Part shown: positions 8,570 through 15,807 of the stretch, piece after piece
Layout: the number at the start of each line of letters is the position of its first letter
Numbering within the stretch: the first letter of the stretch is position 1
IMG/VR virus record: IMGVR_UViG_3300022562_001465
Location: 1-43,198 of that record
Length of the DNA: 43,198 nucleotides
Source of the DNA: a virus
Direction: 5' to 3' (one strand)
Notes under the pieces: generated by a model
Database searches by the model: none
What the model saw: the letters and a program-made list of their open reading frames with translations, nothing else
Told to the model about the DNA's origin: nothing
Translations under genes and position numbers: made by a program

Positions 8570-8839
8570 TTATAGCATAAATCGGGTATGCTCATCCAAC
8601 ACATACCGCCGCTGATCCCCATTTGTGGCAACCACGATAAATACCCACCACCCGATATTTCTAAAGGGGTTGCTAATCCACATAAACTCGGTAACAGGGT
8701 ATACCCCATCATAATCCTGATAGGAAAATCCCGACAATGGGGTAACAGGATGGCGAAAGAACAAATCAGGAACCAATGATTTTAAGGGCGCTTCGCCCAC
8801 ACCAACAAAGGTGCGGCCATCCCAATGCCATCTATCCAT
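8570..8839 (-). CDS. Hypothetical protein, 89 residues
   Basis: I do not recognise this protein. It begins MDRWHWDGRTFVGVGEAP, is rich in aromatic residues and has a hydrophobic stretch, NIGWWVFIVVA, near residues 60-70 that is probably a buried strand rather than a membrane segment. It overlaps the end of the preceding 229-residue gene by eight bases and is followed by the terminator at 8501-8528, so it is the last gene of that operon. Confidence 0.6.
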   Translation of the reverse strand: MDRWHWDGRTFVGVGEAPLKSLVPDLFFRHPVTPLSGFSYQDYDGVYPVTEFMWISNPFRNIGWWVFIVVATNGDQRRYVLDEHTRFML

Positions 8840-9521
8840 TACTCAACTCCTGAGTGTGATTAAAATCATTAAAGCTATCCATGCGACCATCCTTGATCGC
8901 CTGCTCCCAGGCCGTGTCCCGTCCGTAAGGCGTGCAAATCCAATAAACGGCCTCATCAAGCTCATCACAGTGCAGACCGTCCAGGCAGGATTCCAATTTA
9001 TAAGTCAGGCCACGTACTTGCCATAGCTCAACCGAATAAGTATCATCCCATCGTAAGCGCAAAAACAAAACATTCTTTTTGCCAGGCTTAACGGTCACAT
9101 CAAGACGCAGCCCGCCGCTTTGATAGCGCTCATCATATAAAACCCTTAAGTCGCGTGCGCCTATTGCACACCAAGTATTCAAACGCAGATATTGGCGGGT
9201 AATTTTGGCAATGCCAAACAACTCCTCTTGGCTGTAAATGCGGTGGTTATGGCGCTCAACAAAGGGGATCGCCGAACGAGTTGGCACATAAACATGTTTA
9301 GCCGTAAAGATAGCGATCCGTTTAACCAATAAATGATGTACCTTTTGGCAGATGACCGGGGTGGATGCCTTGAATGTACAGTAGGGGTTCCCGTCCACAA
9401 CCAACATGAGCATTTTGCCGGATGTACCGTGATCCTGAATGTACGGCAGTACCAATGTAGAACGGTCTAAGGCGTGGTCAACAAGCTCGGTAAAAACTTT
9501 GATTGATGTGGTGTTTTGCAT
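8832..9521 (-). CDS. Hypothetical protein, 229 residues, under the palindromic operator
   Basis: I do not recognise this protein. It is of mixed alpha/beta character, with an N-terminal helix (TSIKVFTELVDHALD), several strands (GKMLMLVVDGNPYC, KNVLFLRLRWDD) and an acidic C-terminal segment. The ATG lies directly after the 20-bp palindrome at 9522-9541, whose centre provides AAGGAG as the ribosome site nine bases from the ATG. Expression may therefore be controlled by a DNA-binding repressor or by folding of the message. It sits in a small operon with the 89-residue gene after it. Confidence 0.65.
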   Translation of the reverse strand: MQNTTSIKVFTELVDHALDRSTLVLPYIQDHGTSGKMLMLVVDGNPYCTFKASTPVICQKVHHLLVKRIAIFTAKHVYVPTRSAIPFVERHNHRIYSQEELFGIAKITRQYLRLNTWCAIGARDLRVLYDERYQSGGLRLDVTVKPGKKNVLFLRLRWDDTYSVELWQVRGLTYKLESCLDGLHCDELDEAVYWICTPYGRDTAWEQAIKDGRMDSFNDFNHTQELSNG

Positions 9522-9541
9522 TTGTAAAGGCTCCTTTACAA
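9522..9541. promoter_or_regulatory. Palindromic operator, copy 1
   Basis: The sequence TTGTAAAGGCTCCTTTACAA is a perfect inverted repeat with 9-base arms. It touches the start codon of the 229-residue gene at 8832-9521 and contains its ribosome site. Five further copies occur in this window. Confidence 0.75.
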
Positions 9542-9790
9542 CTATCGATAACCTAACGATTTACGGTAATCGGCAGCAATCCGATATTCAATGGCCGCAT
9601 GACTCGCCCAATAATTGTTATCAGGGAATTGCATAGCCGCTCTAAAATTCCAATTGGCGTTTTGGATCGCCTTGCGATATTCGCGCTCCCGTTCCGCTTG
9701 GGTCATGTCCGCGATCCGAGCTTGCCACCGAGCGCGATAATAAGCCGCTTCCGCTTCCATTTGCTGTTTCAGTGCGTCGTTCATCACCAT
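9542..9790 (-). CDS. Hypothetical helical protein, about 82 residues
   Basis: I do not recognise this protein. The start is uncertain: ATG at 9790 overlaps the previous stop as TAATG, another ATG lies at 9784, and one at 9817 is inside the previous gene. The body is helical and charged (KQQMEAEAAYYRARWQARIADM, read as two adjoining stretches) and ends AADYRKSLGYR. It precedes the operator-controlled 229-residue gene. Confidence 0.6.
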   Translation of the reverse strand: MVMNDALKQQMEAEAAYYRARWQARIADMTQAEREREYRKAIQNANWNFRAAMQFPDNNYWASHAAIEYRIAADYRKSLGYR

Positions 9791-10092
9791 TAACCTGCCA
9801 TCATAAAAGATAGCCATTCGATTTCAATCAATGCCTGCTCATGATAGCGGCGTTGCTTATCAGATTGAGTATTATCACGCTGTTTGATGTGATAAGCGCG
9901 ATCAATTTCATCCTTGTGCAGTAGCGTGCGTTGCTTCCATAGCGCCGCTTTTTCCCAATCGGCGATCCGTTGTGTTTCCATTGCCTGAAAATATGACCAA
10001 TGAATATTAAGGATAGTCGGATGTATAACTTTAGCGGATGACATTTTATTAATCTCCTTTAAAATGTTGATTTTAATCTGTTGTTCGGTCAT
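9790..10092 (-). CDS. Hypothetical protein, 100 residues
   Basis: I do not recognise this protein. It begins MTEQQIKINILKEINKMS and is predominantly helical and charged, with RRYHEQALIEIEWLSFMMAG at the end. AAAGGA lies about eight bases before the ATG. It is the first gene after the strong promoter at 10122-10150, so it heads a four-gene operon that runs to the terminator at 8501-8528. Confidence 0.65.
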   Translation of the reverse strand: MTEQQIKINILKEINKMSSAKVIHPTILNIHWSYFQAMETQRIADWEKAALWKQRTLLHKDEIDRAYHIKQRDNTQSDKQRRYHEQALIEIEWLSFMMAG

Positions 10093-10121
10093 TTCCGTGT
10101 TCCTTTATTTGTTATACCATC

Positions 10122-10150
10122 AGTATAAGGCAAAGTACATACCTTGTCAA
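10122..10150 (-). promoter_or_regulatory. Consensus sigma70 promoter of the 10.1-8.57 kb operon
   Basis: On the minus strand TTGACA (10145-10150) and TATACT (10122-10127) are 17 bases apart. This is close to the bacterial consensus, with both boxes and the spacing as expected. It stands about 30 bases before the 100-residue gene. Confidence 0.8.
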
Positions 10151-10200
10151 GGGGTATTTTAGATATTGGTAGGAACCTCCAAAAATGAGGGAGTAGGATC

Positions 10201-10231
10201 AAAAACAGGGAACCTATCCAGGGTTCCCTGT
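10201..10231 (-). terminator. Strong intrinsic terminator of a short transcript
   Basis: The arms ACAGGGAACC and GGTTCCCTGT form a 10-bp stem (10205-10214 with 10222-10231) around a hexaloop plus one base. On the minus strand the stem is followed by TTTTT. It lies about 100 bases downstream of the promoter at 10329-10358. Confidence 0.8.
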
Positions 10232-10322
10232 CTACGCCGTTTGGCTACGATCTAGTATCATAAAGCAGAATTTTGCATAAAATCACCTTTCGGCTATTTA
10301 TATTTCCATACTTGTATCGTCA
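10205..10322 (-). ncRNA. Predicted short transcript (about 115 nt) with a six-residue reading frame
   Basis: A promoter at 10329-10358 and a strong terminator at 10201-10231 delimit a short minus-strand transcript. Inside it, AAAGG followed by ATG (10276-10278) opens the tiny frame M-Q-N-S-A-L-stop (10258-10278). The RNA could be a small regulatory RNA, or a leader that is mostly terminated but read through to the next operon under some condition. The surrounding 10093-10354 stretch holds no longer gene. Confidence 0.5.
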
Positions 10323-10328
10323 AAGATC

Positions 10329-10358
10329 ATCTTATCACGATAATAGGTATCTTGTCAA
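10329..10358 (-). promoter_or_regulatory. Sigma70-like promoter overlapping the end of the methyltransferase gene
   Basis: TTGACA (10353-10358) and TAAGAT (10329-10334) lie 18 bases apart on the minus strand. The same TTGACAAGATA start is seen at three other promoters in the window. It drives the short transcript ending at 10201-10231. Confidence 0.65.
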
Positions 10359-10966
10359 TCCCTAAAAAAGCCGGCCATCCCTACATTGCCATTATCGATT
10401 AACAAAATATCCGGTTCATCCTTGCCTAGCTGTTGAGCAAATTCATTCACAGCCTCAAAGACCGGCGGACAGGGACGGTAGGTTCCTGCGGGGCTGTAGT
10501 CATGGAATAAAAAGATACCCCCCGGCAACAGGCGATCCCAAAAGGGGAGATCGCGTTTGATTTGAGCATGATCGCCATCCACAAAAATCATATTAAATTT
10601 AGTGGTAGTGGCCGCATAATAATCCCAGGATAGCTGCTGCTTAACAATCACGCCGGGATAATAGCGTAGATTCTTTTGCGCGACCTCCACCTCATGGCCT
10701 TTAGGATTCAGGGTAATGATCCGCGCTTTCGGTACAGCCTCGGCCATGATCGCCGCGCTAAACCCTAAAAACGTGCCGATTTCTAAGATCATGGCCGGCT
10801 GATACTTTTTAACCAGGCGATAGAGAAAGGCCGCCTGTCCCATATCAATCGATCTTTTTTGCTGTCCCACGCGCCGATCCACCCGCACTAAAATCTTATC
10901 CACCTCCTGATATTGCTTACGAATAACCGCAATCACATTGTCCTTATCTAAACCCTTTAATTTCAT
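10355..10966 (-). CDS. Class I SAM-dependent methyltransferase (Methyltransf_24-like)
   Basis: The SAM-binding fold is visible: ILEIGTFLGFSAAIMAEA is motif I, ARIITLNP the acidic/strand motif II region, and NMIFVDGDHAQIKRDLPFW the VDGDH motif typical of Methyltransf_24 enzymes. The family usually methylates small molecules or sugars. GIFLFHDYSPAGTY follows as the later strand. The 203-residue protein is closely similar in layout to the first half of the 399-residue protein at 14608-15807, so the two are probably duplicates. It lies divergently from the epimerase gene at 11009, with AAGGA before its ATG. A role in modifying surface glycans or nucleotide sugars fits the neighbours. Confidence 0.8.
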   Translation of the reverse strand: MKLKGLDKDNVIAVIRKQYQEVDKILVRVDRRVGQQKRSIDMGQAAFLYRLVKKYQPAMILEIGTFLGFSAAIMAEAVPKARIITLNPKGHEVEVAQKNLRYYPGVIVKQQLSWDYYAATTTKFNMIFVDGDHAQIKRDLPFWDRLLPGGIFLFHDYSPAGTYRPCPPVFEAVNEFAQQLGKDEPDILLIDNGNVGMAGFFRD

Positions 10967-11008
10967 TTTCTGCTATCCTTATCATATCAACTATAGGATC
11001 ATTGTATC

Positions 11009-11950
11009 ATGGAATTTTGGCATAATCAGCGCATTCTGATTACAGGCGGCACAGGGTTTTTAGGTTCTGCTGTTACCCGCCAATTAAAGCAATATGATAA
11101 TAGTACCGACGTTTATAGCGTTGGTAAGCATCATGGGAACCTGACCAATCCTGAAATGATCCGCCGCCACTTAAAAATCTTTAATCCCACTATCGTGATC
11201 CATTTGGCGGCTGTGGTGGGCGGTATTGGCGCAAACAGGGATCGGCCTGCCGAGTTTTTTTATCAGAATGCCTTAATGGGGATTCAACTTATCCATGAAT
11301 GCTATGTTGCCAAAATCCCCAAAATGGTGGTGGTTGGAACCATCTGCGCCTATCCCAAGTTTACGCCTGTCCCCTTTACCGAGACTGAGCTATGGAATGG
11401 CTACCCAGAGGAAACTAACGCCGCTTATGGATTAGCTAAAAAAATGCTGCTTGTCCAAGCACAAGCCTACCGCCAGCAATATGGCTTTAATACTATCTAT
11501 CTGCTGCCAACTAATCTTTATGGCCCCGGTGATGAATTTGATCCCGCCTCAAGCCATGTGATCCCGGCGCTCATCCGTAAATGCGTGCAGGCTAAACAGG
11601 CCGCCGATCCCTTTATGACCGTGTGGGGGGATGGGACACCTACCCGCGAGTTCCTGTATGTGGATGATGCTGCCGAGGGAATTTTGCTTGCTACCGAACA
11701 TTACAACAAACCCGATCCCGTTAATTTAGGCACCGGACAGGAAACAAGCATTGCTGCCATTATGACCATGATTGCCGATAAGATAGGTTATAAGGGGGAG
11801 GTTATTTATGATACTACCAAGCCTAACGGCCAACCGCGCCGCTGCCTGAATACGGATCGTGCTAAAAATGAATTTGGCTTTGTTGCTAAGACCCCCCTAC
11901 AAGTTGGCCTCCAAAAAACCATTGATTGGTATCTCAAACATAGTTTGTAA
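11009..11950 (+). CDS. NAD(P)-dependent epimerase/reductase, GDP-L-fucose synthase-like
   Basis: This 313-residue short-chain dehydrogenase has GGTGFLGS (residues 13-20) for NAD(P) binding and the catalytic pair Tyr140/Lys144 in YGLAK. AAVVGGIGANRDRPAEF and TNLYGPGDEFDPASSHVIPA are hallmarks of GDP-fucose synthase, which makes GDP-L-fucose from GDP-4-keto-6-deoxymannose. It is the only convincing plus-strand protein gene here, set among minus-strand glycosyltransferases for which it could supply the sugar donor. No GDP-mannose dehydratase is in the window, so the precursor would come from the host or from elsewhere in the phage. AGGA precedes the ATG by ten bases. Confidence 0.88.
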   Translation: MEFWHNQRILITGGTGFLGSAVTRQLKQYDNSTDVYSVGKHHGNLTNPEMIRRHLKIFNPTIVIHLAAVVGGIGANRDRPAEFFYQNALMGIQLIHECYVAKIPKMVVVGTICAYPKFTPVPFTETELWNGYPEETNAAYGLAKKMLLVQAQAYRQQYGFNTIYLLPTNLYGPGDEFDPASSHVIPALIRKCVQAKQAADPFMTVWGDGTPTREFLYVDDAAEGILLATEHYNKPDPVNLGTGQETSIAAIMTMIADKIGYKGEVIYDTTKPNGQPRRCLNTDRAKNEFGFVAKTPLQVGLQKTIDWYLKHSL

Positions 11951-11966
11951 AGGAACCTTTACAAAC
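11943..11966. promoter_or_regulatory. Palindromic operator, copy 2
   Basis: The arms GTTTGTAAAGG and CCTTTACAAAC surround a 2-base centre, making this the longest copy (11-base arms). It overlaps the last codons of the epimerase gene and covers the -35 region of the promoter for the tRNA-like RNA. Confidence 0.75.
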
Positions 11967-11985
11967 ACAAAATCAATGCTATCAT
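11958..11985 (+). promoter_or_regulatory. Promoter of the tRNA-like RNA
   Basis: TTTACA (11958-11963) and TATCAT (11980-11985) are 16 bases apart. The predicted start is close to the first base of the folded RNA at 11993. The -35 box is the right arm of the palindromic operator. Confidence 0.5.
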
Positions 11986-11992
11986 TTAATTC

Positions 11993-12067
11993 GTTGGGGT
12001 TGCAGATTGCCCACGAGTGTTAGGGATCATATCCCGAAGATAGGTTTGAATCCTATCTGCCCCAACA
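11993..12067 (+). tRNA. tRNA-like RNA with CAU anticodon loop
   Basis: The ends GTTGGGG and CCCCAAC form a perfect 7-bp acceptor stem around 74 bases, the usual tRNA length. An arm with loop TTTGAAT closed by AGATAGG/CCTATCT resembles the T arm, though its stem is 7 rather than 5 bp and the loop has T in place of the usual C. TAGGG-ATCATAT-CCCGA gives a 7-base anticodon loop with CAU, preceded by U33 and followed by A37, much like initiator tRNA. The D arm is poor and lacks the usual GG. No CCA is encoded. It is either a degenerate phage tRNA (Met or lysidine-Ile type) or a tRNA-derived RNA. Confidence 0.45.
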
Positions 12068-12079
12068 ACCCCCCCTTAT

Positions 12080-12664
12080 TTAATACCAACTCTGCTGCAA
12101 GATTTCCCGATATTGAAACGGGACGCTTACGATCATATCGTGATCAACCATTACAAAGCGTTTGCCTGTACCTATCTTGTTGATAAAGGTACTGATAGGC
12201 GGCCAGTCTTTAGGATCGTGAGGATGTGGGGGAGGTGCTTCAAATAGACGCGCATCATCCACAATAACCATATGATGATCAGATAGATTATGGTTATTTA
12301 TGGCTTCTAATTCCCCTAACAATGGACATTCTCCCTGGGCATCAACCGGCGAATCGTTTATCCAGTGCGCGTCAAGCCACAAGATCGCAGGATCATTGAC
12401 CTCATTCAAAACATGCTTTAATTGATCCCGCGAATCGCCAAAAATAAAATGGATGCGCTTACGGTTAATCACCTCATTGGGGATACTTGCTAACGTTTTC
12501 TCAAAGCGTGGCCGATACGCCTCAATCGTGTAAACTTTAGCAAAATGTTGTTCTGCCCATAGCGCCGTTTGCGCTTTGTATGTGCCACTCTCAATCAGGA
12601 CTTGAATATTGGCTGCTTTCTGTAAATTTAGTGCTAGTTGTTTCGGAAAATTATGCCCCATCAA
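12080..12664 (-). CDS. Class I methyltransferase-like protein
   Basis: This 194-residue protein has VLIESGTYKAQTALWAEQHF, a motif I variant of SAM-dependent methyltransferases, then VYTIEAYRPRFEKTL (acidic residue for the SAM ribose) and ILWLDAHWIND, which corresponds to the strand that often carries the catalytic or metal-binding acid. VIVDDARLFEAPPPHPHDP is also acidic and could bind metal. It is translationally coupled to the glycosyltransferase before it (ATGA-type overlap). Methylation of a sugar or other small group is likely, and the substrate is unknown. Confidence 0.65.
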   Translation of the reverse strand: MMGHNFPKQLALNLQKAANIQVLIESGTYKAQTALWAEQHFAKVYTIEAYRPRFEKTLASIPNEVINRKRIHFIFGDSRDQLKHVLNEVNDPAILWLDAHWINDSPVDAQGECPLLGELEAINNHNLSDHHMVIVDDARLFEAPPPHPHDPKDWPPISTFINKIGTGKRFVMVDHDMIVSVPFQYREILQQSWY

Positions 12665-13353
12665 AGTAATCCTTTCTCTTTCAATTCTTTAATCATCCAT
12701 TGTGGGAATTTCTTAAAATCAAATTGATCAGGTTTATTCCCCATCCCCCCAATCGCGTTAATGTAGGTTAATGGCGGACGCATAAACCCTAAAATATGCC
12801 CATAAAAGCGCCCCTCACGCCGATCTGCCATTAAACGCTGTGTACCACGCTTTTCAAACTCCCACGCATTTTCCGCCGGGTTTAGATAGCGGCGCATAAA
12901 ATGTTTATCCCAAATCGCGGCTTGCAGGGATGTTTGGAATAGGGAGTTATCATCGGATTGGATCATGGGATGGCCGCCCACATCCCCAAAAAAACGATGC
13001 GCTACCTTTGCCCTATCATCAGTCAGATCGATCTTGACGGTTTTATGATAATAATTAAAAAGCGTCTTGATCGCGCTAACCTTGACCGGTTCTGCAATAA
13101 AATAATCCTCCAGCAGGAGGATAAAGCGATTATCCGGGATCAATTCCAAAAATCGGATCGCGCCGGATGACCAGGTAAAATCCTTTTGATTCCCCAAACT
13201 TAAAAAACTAAAGTTGGTAGGCAAATCCGCCGGCGCTTGCTCATAGCCCACTACCATAACCGGTTGATCTTTATCCCAAAACTTATTAAACAAATACGCG
13301 AATGGCCGCAAACAATGAATATATCGATCAGATGTTAAAACATAAACCATCAT
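12661..13353 (-). CDS. Glycosyltransferase-like protein (GT-A type)
   Basis: The 230-residue protein opens with the strand MMVYVLTSDRYIHCLRPFAY and has FILLLEDYFIAEP near residues 77-89, where the Glu-Asp pair sits in the place of a GT-A DxD metal site. The C-terminal part WEFEKRGTQRLMAD and the aromatic GFMRPPLTYINAIGGMG resemble acceptor-site regions of small glycosyltransferases. It overlaps the neighbouring genes at both ends by four bases, so it belongs to one operon with the methyltransferases and glycosyltransferases. The exact family is uncertain. Confidence 0.6.
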   Translation of the reverse strand: MMVYVLTSDRYIHCLRPFAYLFNKFWDKDQPVMVVGYEQAPADLPTNFSFLSLGNQKDFTWSSGAIRFLELIPDNRFILLLEDYFIAEPVKVSAIKTLFNYYHKTVKIDLTDDRAKVAHRFFGDVGGHPMIQSDDNSLFQTSLQAAIWDKHFMRRYLNPAENAWEFEKRGTQRLMADRREGRFYGHILGFMRPPLTYINAIGGMGNKPDQFDFKKFPQWMIKELKEKGLL

Positions 13354-14240
13354 AGTTTTAGCTCCTCATAAATCATTTTACGTAATTCCCGCGCCCGTAC
13401 CGCCCAGGTGTGTTTCTGTGTAACCAACTCATAGCCCTGTTGAGCGATAAAGCGCCAGCGATCCTGATCCAATAAATAGGTGAGTTTAGCCTCCATTGTC
13501 CCCATATCGCATAACACATAATGCGCGTCAAGCATTAAGCCGTCCTCAATCACTGTGGGGAATGGCAGCGATAGCAGGCAAGATTGACAGGCTAAAGCGT
13601 CAAAAACGCGGTGTGGCCTATTCTGCGCGGTTCTAGGGGCATTGACGACCACTTTTGAGGCTGATAATTGCGCGGCATAATCCGATAAGGGAACCACCCC
13701 CGATTTATAACCCCACTGATAATAACTGCATATGTCATGCAAGTGCTGCCGGATGCGCTGCCGATCCGGGCTGCCGCCGCAATGAAAGTTAACCGTTAAG
13801 GTTTTAGCCGCCGGCTTAAAAAGGTGATCATTAACGGCATATAACAGGCGGCGCGTGTTGGCATTGGGAACCCTGAATCGATTTAGATCATCATGATCCA
13901 CTAACACCAGATCGGCGCGTTTGGCCTGCTCAAAACGGGGTTTGTAATGGTAGTCATCCGAAAGAGTTGAATCAATGCTGTAAAAAATAGCCGGGATAGC
14001 CCGTCCCTTATAAACACACCAATTACTATCCTCATGGAAAATCAAATCAAACCCCTGCCGCTTTAACTGATAGGTATCAATCACCGAATGTTTAGCCGGC
14101 GATAAATGCTCCCAGGTAAATTCCGGGGTGGCGTAAGAAAAAATTCCCATGTTCCGCCCCTCGCGCTCCTTAGTGGATGGGCTATTTTTAACCAAGAAGG
14201 CAACATGTAAAGGTTTCACAAGATCACCTGTGATGCCCAA
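13350..14240 (-). CDS. Glycosyltransferase, GT-B / group 1-like
   Basis: This 296-residue protein has a GT-B layout. The N-terminal half has LHVAFLVKNSPS and DLIFHEDSNWCVYK, and the C-terminal nucleotide-sugar half has KVVVNAPRTAQNRPHRVFDALACQSC followed by VIEDGLML, a pattern of group 1 and CgeB-like enzymes in which a conserved Arg/Phe-Glu-Ala region binds the donor. The Glu of the usual FEA motif is Asp here (FDALAC). It ends with a helix ARELRKMIYEELKL. It overlaps the membrane protein gene before it by 25 bases. The likely role is to add a sugar to a virion or host surface glycan. Confidence 0.72.
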   Translation of the reverse strand: MGITGDLVKPLHVAFLVKNSPSTKEREGRNMGIFSYATPEFTWEHLSPAKHSVIDTYQLKRQGFDLIFHEDSNWCVYKGRAIPAIFYSIDSTLSDDYHYKPRFEQAKRADLVLVDHDDLNRFRVPNANTRRLLYAVNDHLFKPAAKTLTVNFHCGGSPDRQRIRQHLHDICSYYQWGYKSGVVPLSDYAAQLSASKVVVNAPRTAQNRPHRVFDALACQSCLLSLPFPTVIEDGLMLDAHYVLCDMGTMEAKLTYLLDQDRWRFIAQQGYELVTQKHTWAVRARELRKMIYEELKL

Positions 14241-14611
14241 TAATGTTTATGTTTTTTACGCGCTATTTTAGTGCTATACATCAGCCTAGCCGATTGCAAA
14301 CAGGAATGACCGAACCAAGTCAAATCATATCGATCCTGTTTGACAATATCATAGTGCGTTAACCTTTCTAATTCACCCCACTTGGCAAACGGGGGTTTTC
14401 TTTCGTGTTTATCAATATATTGAACAATCAGACATTCCCGAAAGGATAAACAATAATCATCAACATGTTCAATGGTATAGGAGGTGTGATGGGGAATTCT
14501 CTTGTGATAAAATATAGATTCATCCACAAATGACGCCAACAACATGAATAAAAATATCCCGATAATTCCTAGCACCAACCCGGCTATGATAACAATTCCT
14601 AATTCGATCAT
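14216..14611 (-). CDS. Small membrane-anchored protein of unknown function
   Basis: Residues 4-28 (starting LGIVIIAGLVLGIIGIFLFM) form one clear transmembrane helix at the N terminus. The remaining 100 residues are soluble and basic, with SFRECLIVQYIDKHERKPPF and a Lys/Arg/His-rich end. It lies in frame order between a bifunctional methyltransferase and a glycosyltransferase and overlaps both, so it may anchor or regulate the sugar-modifying enzymes, but nothing in its sequence shows that directly. Confidence 0.6.
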   Translation of the reverse strand: MIELGIVIIAGLVLGIIGIFLFMLLASFVDESIFYHKRIPHHTSYTIEHVDDYCLSFRECLIVQYIDKHERKPPFAKWGELERLTHYDIVKQDRYDLTWFGHSCLQSARLMYSTKIARKKHKHYWASQVIL

Positions 14612-15807
14612 GGTTTACTCCAATAAATGGTTATTTTATCTAATGGTAAATAAGTGGGGATTTGATCCCCCCAAAATTCCTGTATCGCTGCCCGCACCCC
14701 CTCCCAATAATGGAATCCAAACGCCACAATCATGCCGCCCGATACTACAAAGGGGTACAGGTGTTCTAAGCATAGCTTGGTAGGCTCATAAAATGAGCAA
14801 TCCAAGTGCAACAGGGCAATCGGCTGCCCATTATAGGACGGGATTGTATCTACAAATTGGCCGCTGTGGATAATCGGATCATCTAAACCCAAATCATTAA
14901 ATAACTGCTGTACCTGATAAAAATCACCCACACCCCATCCCGGTCTTTCAAATTTCATGGCCGCCCGTCCCCCATCAATGGGTAAAGGGGGATTATAGCC
15001 CTTAAAGCTATCAAATAGCTGTACCATCCGCTGCGATCCTAATGCCATGACCGCCGCCGATCCGCCATGTTTAACCCCGCATTCTACCGCGATCCCTTTG
15101 GGTAAATGGGAGGCAACCCCATATAATCCCTCTAAATAGGCTTGGCTGCAACTTGAATAAAAACTAGCATGAACCACCTGATTAGGATCGGGAATTGATG
15201 GGGGCATATGCCTGAATCCCACCATCCCGACATTGCCTTTATCAATCAGGATATATTCGGGCTCACGGCCTAGCAAATACTTGAGATCATTGACCACCTG
15301 ATAGACGGTAGGACATTCCCGATACGTCCCCGCCGGGCTGTAATCATGGAATACGATTACCCCATTCGGTGCAAGATAACTAAACCAGGCGAGATCACGC
15401 TGTATCCAATCATGATCGCCGTCCACAAAGATTAAATCAAAAGTTTGATCATTGTTGTGGATATAATCCCACGAGAACGCCTCGATTACCTGTACATGCT
15501 TATAGGCACTTAAGTTTTTACGAGCTTGCTTAACCTCCTGATGGTCAGGATTCAACGTAATCATGGTGGCTTGGGGAGCAGCCTCAGCCATGATGGAGGC
15601 GCTAAAGCCTACCGATGTCCCAATCTCTAAAATAGCCGCCGGCTTTTCTGTTTTGACAATCCCATATAAAAACGCGGCCTGTCCTAAATCGAGCGCCCGT
15701 TTGCTTTGATATTTTTTAACATGGCCTAAAATGCCGGTGATTTCAGGATATTGCGCCGCGATCTTTTGAATAGTTTGTGATTGATTTACGCCTTTAAACT
15801 GCATCAT
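14608..15807 (-). CDS. Two-domain methyltransferase (Methyltransf_24 plus TylF-like)
   Basis: The first 200 residues repeat the 10355-10966 enzyme, with ILEIGTSVGFSASIMAEAAP, DLIFVDGDHDWIQRDLAWF and VIVFHDYSPAGTY. The second half is TylF-like: AVECGVKHGGSAAVMALGS as SAM site, FDSFKGYNPPLP, then LHLDCSFYEPTKLCLEHLYP and GGMIVAFGFHYWEGVRAAI. TylF enzymes normally have a DD(Y/W)G metal site after GGxIIx, but here it reads AFGFHYW, so the second site may be inactive or use another metal ligand. The family O-methylates sugars. The gene is coupled to the glycosyltransferase before it. Confidence 0.78.
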   Translation of the reverse strand: MMQFKGVNQSQTIQKIAAQYPEITGILGHVKKYQSKRALDLGQAAFLYGIVKTEKPAAILEIGTSVGFSASIMAEAAPQATMITLNPDHQEVKQARKNLSAYKHVQVIEAFSWDYIHNNDQTFDLIFVDGDHDWIQRDLAWFSYLAPNGVIVFHDYSPAGTYRECPTVYQVVNDLKYLLGREPEYILIDKGNVGMVGFRHMPPSIPDPNQVVHASFYSSCSQAYLEGLYGVASHLPKGIAVECGVKHGGSAAVMALGSQRMVQLFDSFKGYNPPLPIDGGRAAMKFERPGWGVGDFYQVQQLFNDLGLDDPIIHSGQFVDTIPSYNGQPIALLHLDCSFYEPTKLCLEHLYPFVVSGGMIVAFGFHYWEGVRAAIQEFWGDQIPTYLPLDKITIYWSKP

